From: Chromatiales bacterium
GTDB lineage: Bacteria; Pseudomonadota; Gammaproteobacteria; Thiohalomonadales; Thiohalomonadaceae
Direction of reading: 5' to 3'
Length of the DNA: 7,081 bases
Assembly (NCBI GenBank): GCA_029864785.1
Contig: JAOTST010000077.1
Location: 1 to 7,081, forward strand
Positions 6,277-7,081 of this stretch are shown here, in pieces (within the stretch, counting starts at the first letter, position 1; every line of letters starts with the position of its first letter). The position numbers and the translations under genes are program-made. The notes beneath the pieces were generated by a model, which made no database searches, had not been told where the DNA came from, and saw only the letters and a program-made list of their open reading frames with translations.

Positions 6277-7064
6277 TTGATCTTTTCCCCTATTCGATCC
6301 CAAGATATTAGGGTATCACCCTCGCTATCCCAGTTCATCCATATAAAAAACGCCTTACCTATCAACAAGTTATCCTTTACTGTCCCCCAGTAGCGACTAT
6401 CGCGACTATTATCACGGTTATCCCCCATCACGAAGTATTCACCTTTAGGCACGGTAAACTCAAAGTCATAGATAGGTCGTTCCCCCATCACCAAAATATC
6501 ATGTTCAACGCCGACAAGGTTCTCATGGCGCTGAAAGGCACCCGTCATCCGCGCACCACCTCCAGTACCAACATAGCGCCCAATATCAAATTGTTCCGCT
6601 AGGAGGCCATTCACATAGAGCGTCTTATTGCGGTAGGCGATGTGATCACCCGCGACCCCAACCACCCGTTTAATGTAATCAATTTTGGGATCTTCTGGAT
6701 AACGGAATACGATAACATCGCCACGAGCAGGATCGCTGATTTCAATAATTTTTTTATTTAACACCGGTAGACGCAATCCATAGGCAAATTTATTGACCAG
6801 AATAAAGTCACCTACCAACAACGTCGGCATCATCGAGCCTGAGGGAATGCGAAACGGCTCTGCAACAAAGGAGCGAATGACCAAAACAATCAAGACAATC
6901 GGGAAAAATGATTTTGATAGTTCAACAAGATAGGGTTCTTGAACTTTAATTGTCGGATCCTTCTGTTTTGCTCGTTTTGGAGCCCACAAGAGGTGATCGA
7001 GCAACCAGATTAGGCCTGTAATTGCGGTAATCAATACCAAGAATGCGGGGAAATCAAAATTCAT
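6273..7064 (-). CDS. lepB: Signal peptidase I
   Basis: A 263-residue inner-membrane serine protease that cleaves signal peptides from exported preproteins on the periplasmic side. Two N-terminal membrane segments are visible (about 5-22 and 53-68), as in E. coli LepB. The catalytic serine is S77 in IPSGSMMPTLLVGDF (73-87), and the general-base lysine is K132 in YIKRVVG. The conserved GDNRDNSRDSRYWG box spans 214-227. At 263 residues it is shorter than E. coli LepB (about 324), mainly by lacking part of the periplasmic insertion, which is common outside enterics. The ATG at 7064 is directly preceded by an in-frame TAG, and GGGAG lies about 11 nt upstream, so the start is firm. Upstream context (often lepA) lies outside the window. 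The stop overlaps the DUF4845 start. Confidence 0.98.
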   Translation of the reverse strand: MNFDFPAFLVLITAITGLIWLLDHLLWAPKRAKQKDPTIKVQEPYLVELSKSFFPIVLIVLVIRSFVAEPFRIPSGSMMPTLLVGDFILVNKFAYGLRLPVLNKKIIEISDPARGDVIVFRYPEDPKIDYIKRVVGVAGDHIAYRNKTLYVNGLLAEQFDIGRYVGTGGGARMTGAFQRHENLVGVEHDILVMGERPIYDFEFTVPKGEYFVMGDNRDNSRDSRYWGTVKDNLLIGKAFFIWMNWDSEGDTLISWDRIGEKIK

Positions 7065-7081
7065 CTATTTTTTACTCCCAC

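Noticed and set aside
6277..6303. Nine-residue N-terminal extension of the DUF4845 protein from a TTG codon
   Set aside because: It would need a TTG start and a 31-bp overlap with lepB, while the ATG at 6276 has an ATGA overlap and a suitable ribosome-binding site.

Overview
This window is chromosomal DNA from a gammaproteobacterium. All ten genes that can be supported lie on the minus strand, so transcription runs from position 7081 towards position 1. The order lepB, DUF4845 gene, rnc, era, recO, pdxJ, acpS matches the conserved gammaproteobacterial signal peptidase / RNase III / Era / RecO / PdxJ / AcpS cluster, and several products (PdxJ, AcpS, LepB, Era) closely resemble the E. coli proteins as I remember them. 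GC content looks moderate. A sulfide:quinone-oxidoreductase-like flavoprotein and an arsenosugar radical SAM enzyme would suit a marine or sulfur-cycling lineage, but the genus cannot be named from this window.

Region by region: 7064-2348 is a tightly packed housekeeping operon. It begins with lepB (signal peptidase I) and a small single-pass membrane protein of the DUF4845 family. These are joined by an ATGA stop/start overlap. Next comes rnc (RNase III), which uses a TTG start overlapping the preceding stop codon, then era (ribosome-assembly GTPase), which overlaps rnc by 8 bp. A 74-bp gap containing an inverted repeat separates era from recO (recombination mediator). pdxJ (vitamin B6 synthesis) and acpS (acyl-carrier-protein activation) follow with gaps of 20 and 7 bp. 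An acidic 134-residue protein that I do not recognise (2335-1931) starts 12 bp after acpS and is probably the last gene of the unit.

An 80-bp AT-rich spacer (1851-1930) then holds a good sigma-70-type promoter and a perfect 8+4+8 palindrome covering the -10 box and the probable start of transcription. It appears to start a second, separately controlled unit: an FAD-dependent oxidoreductase of the SQR/flavocytochrome c superfamily (1850-717), followed 56 bp later by arsS (660 to beyond position 1), which is cut by the window edge.

The housekeeping part is conventional. The part worth a second look is the 3' end: a regulated flavoenzyme-arsS pair. The flavoenzyme lacks one of the catalytic cysteines expected of a true sulfide:quinone oxidoreductase and may serve arsenic or sulfur/thiol redox chemistry. 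No CRISPR array, tRNA, rRNA, insertion sequence or clear intrinsic terminator was seen.
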